From assembly GCF_000516985.1 (NCBI RefSeq), contig NW_006917092.1, forward strand, positions 388,619-452,618: DNA of 64,000 nt. The letters are read 5' to 3'. The stretch comes from Pestalotiopsis fici W106-1 (lineage: Eukaryota; Ascomycota; Sordariomycetes; Amphisphaeriales; Sporocadaceae). Shown here in pieces: positions 63,536 through 64,000 of this stretch. The notes below the pieces were generated by a model that was given only the letters and a program-made list of their open reading frames with translations, was not told the origin of the DNA and searched no databases. The number at the start of each line of letters is the position of its first letter. Position 1 is the stretch's first letter. Both the position numbers and the translations under genes were made by a program.

Positions 63536-64000
63536 ATGTCTGAAGAGCAGATACCGAAGTCGGAGAGTTTGGCCTCCAAGGCAAAGTCCAAGAAGCGGTC
63601 TCGTGAAGACGACGGAGGACGTCGCAAGAAGAAGAAGACTGGCTATGAGCAGGACGACAGCCTTTTGGACACTGAGCTGGGCGTCAATACCGGCATTGCT
63701 TTCATGGACTCGCAGCTTATGGCCGACCATCTTGCGCAGAGAACGACAAAGTTTGGAACGGATTTGAGTGCTGTGGAACTGGCAGATTTGTACATTTCTC
63801 GTAAGAATTTCCCGTTCCGTCGTATCTGGAATCTACATTTTCTGACATCTCGTTACAGCCGCCTCCATTCAAGACACTACATCATGGCAAGAGCCCAGAA
63901 CGTTGGCGAAGCTGCCTGATTTCTTGGAAAAGTTCACAAAAGACCCCAAGGATCTCACCAAGGCGCCGAAACAAAAAGGTGCACCTCACACGCTCATCGT
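63536..64000 (+). CDS. Cms1-like ribosome biogenesis protein, partial
   Basis: N-terminal part of a Cms1 (DUF of U3-containing pre-ribosome) homologue; the gene continues past the window. Start ATG at 63536. The first 40 residues are lysine/arginine-rich (SKKRSREDDGGRRKKKKTGY). Then comes the conserved LLDTELGVNTGIAFMDSQLM and AVELADLYIS. A GT-AG intron near 63799-63858 joins to PASIQDTTSWQEPRTLAKL and LPDFLEKFTKDPKDLTKAP, followed by KGAPHTLIV, the start of the family's Rossmann-like helicase-fold core. Without splicing the frame runs into nonsense. It is divergent from aspartyl-tRNA synthetase. Confidence 0.85.

Overview
The window is nuclear DNA of a filamentous ascomycete. Nearly every gene is broken by short GT-AG introns (about 50-90 nt) with CTGAC/CTAAC-like branch points. 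The gene content is typical of Pezizomycotina: Zn2Cys6 regulators, HET and NACHT-ankyrin proteins, a CFEM protein, fungal Rac1 and fungal CENP-T. A sordariomycete, perhaps of the Hypocreales, is my inference; no marker here fixes the genus. One 100-N assembly gap (23956-24055) is present. I saw no rRNA, convincing tRNA, CRISPR array or intact transposon.

Layout. 0.3-10.6 kb: a fructosyl-amino-acid-oxidase-type flavoenzyme head-to-head with a Zn2Cys6 regulator, then two related basic/serine-rich proteins of unknown function that share an acidic SDSDTE box. 11.7-20.1 kb: a housekeeping block with the exosome cofactor Rrp47/C1D, a ketopantoate-reductase-fold mitochondrial protein, a PDCD5 homologue, Coq4 divergent from a Mix17/CHCHD2-type twin-CX9C protein, and a membrane-associated UBX protein. 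21.2-24.7 kb: a NACHT-ankyrin (STAND/NLR-like) protein whose nearly identical ankyrin repeats flank the gap.

25.3-46.3 kb is an accessory block rich in metabolic enzymes and regulators: a membrane-anchored HODM/DUF3445 protein, two convergent acetoacetate-decarboxylase-family paralogues, a Zn2Cys6 regulator, an EutQ-like cupin, an aldehyde dehydrogenase divergent from an APC-type permease carrying three in-frame stop codons, a secreted BBE-type FAD oxidase, a second Zn2Cys6 regulator with an unusual GC-AG intron, and a ToxD-like medium-chain reductase. The set would suit uptake and oxidation of an amine or a small secondary metabolite, with uptake now apparently lost; this is inference. A HET-domain protein follows at 46.8-49.1 kb.

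49.9-64 kb returns to conserved genes: a Nop6-like RRM protein, Rac1, a 3.6-kb gene-poor stretch, CENP-T, Surf1/Shy1, a GPI-type CFEM protein, cytosolic aspartyl-tRNA synthetase, and a divergent Cms1 homologue that runs off the right edge.

The most useful points for a second look are the permease with three stops and an intact frame, the collapsed ankyrin array at the gap, the HODM/ADC/ALDH/cupin neighbourhood, the GC-AG intron and in-frame TAG in the 42-kb regulator, the paralogous SDSDTE proteins, and the structured gene-poor region upstream of Rac1.
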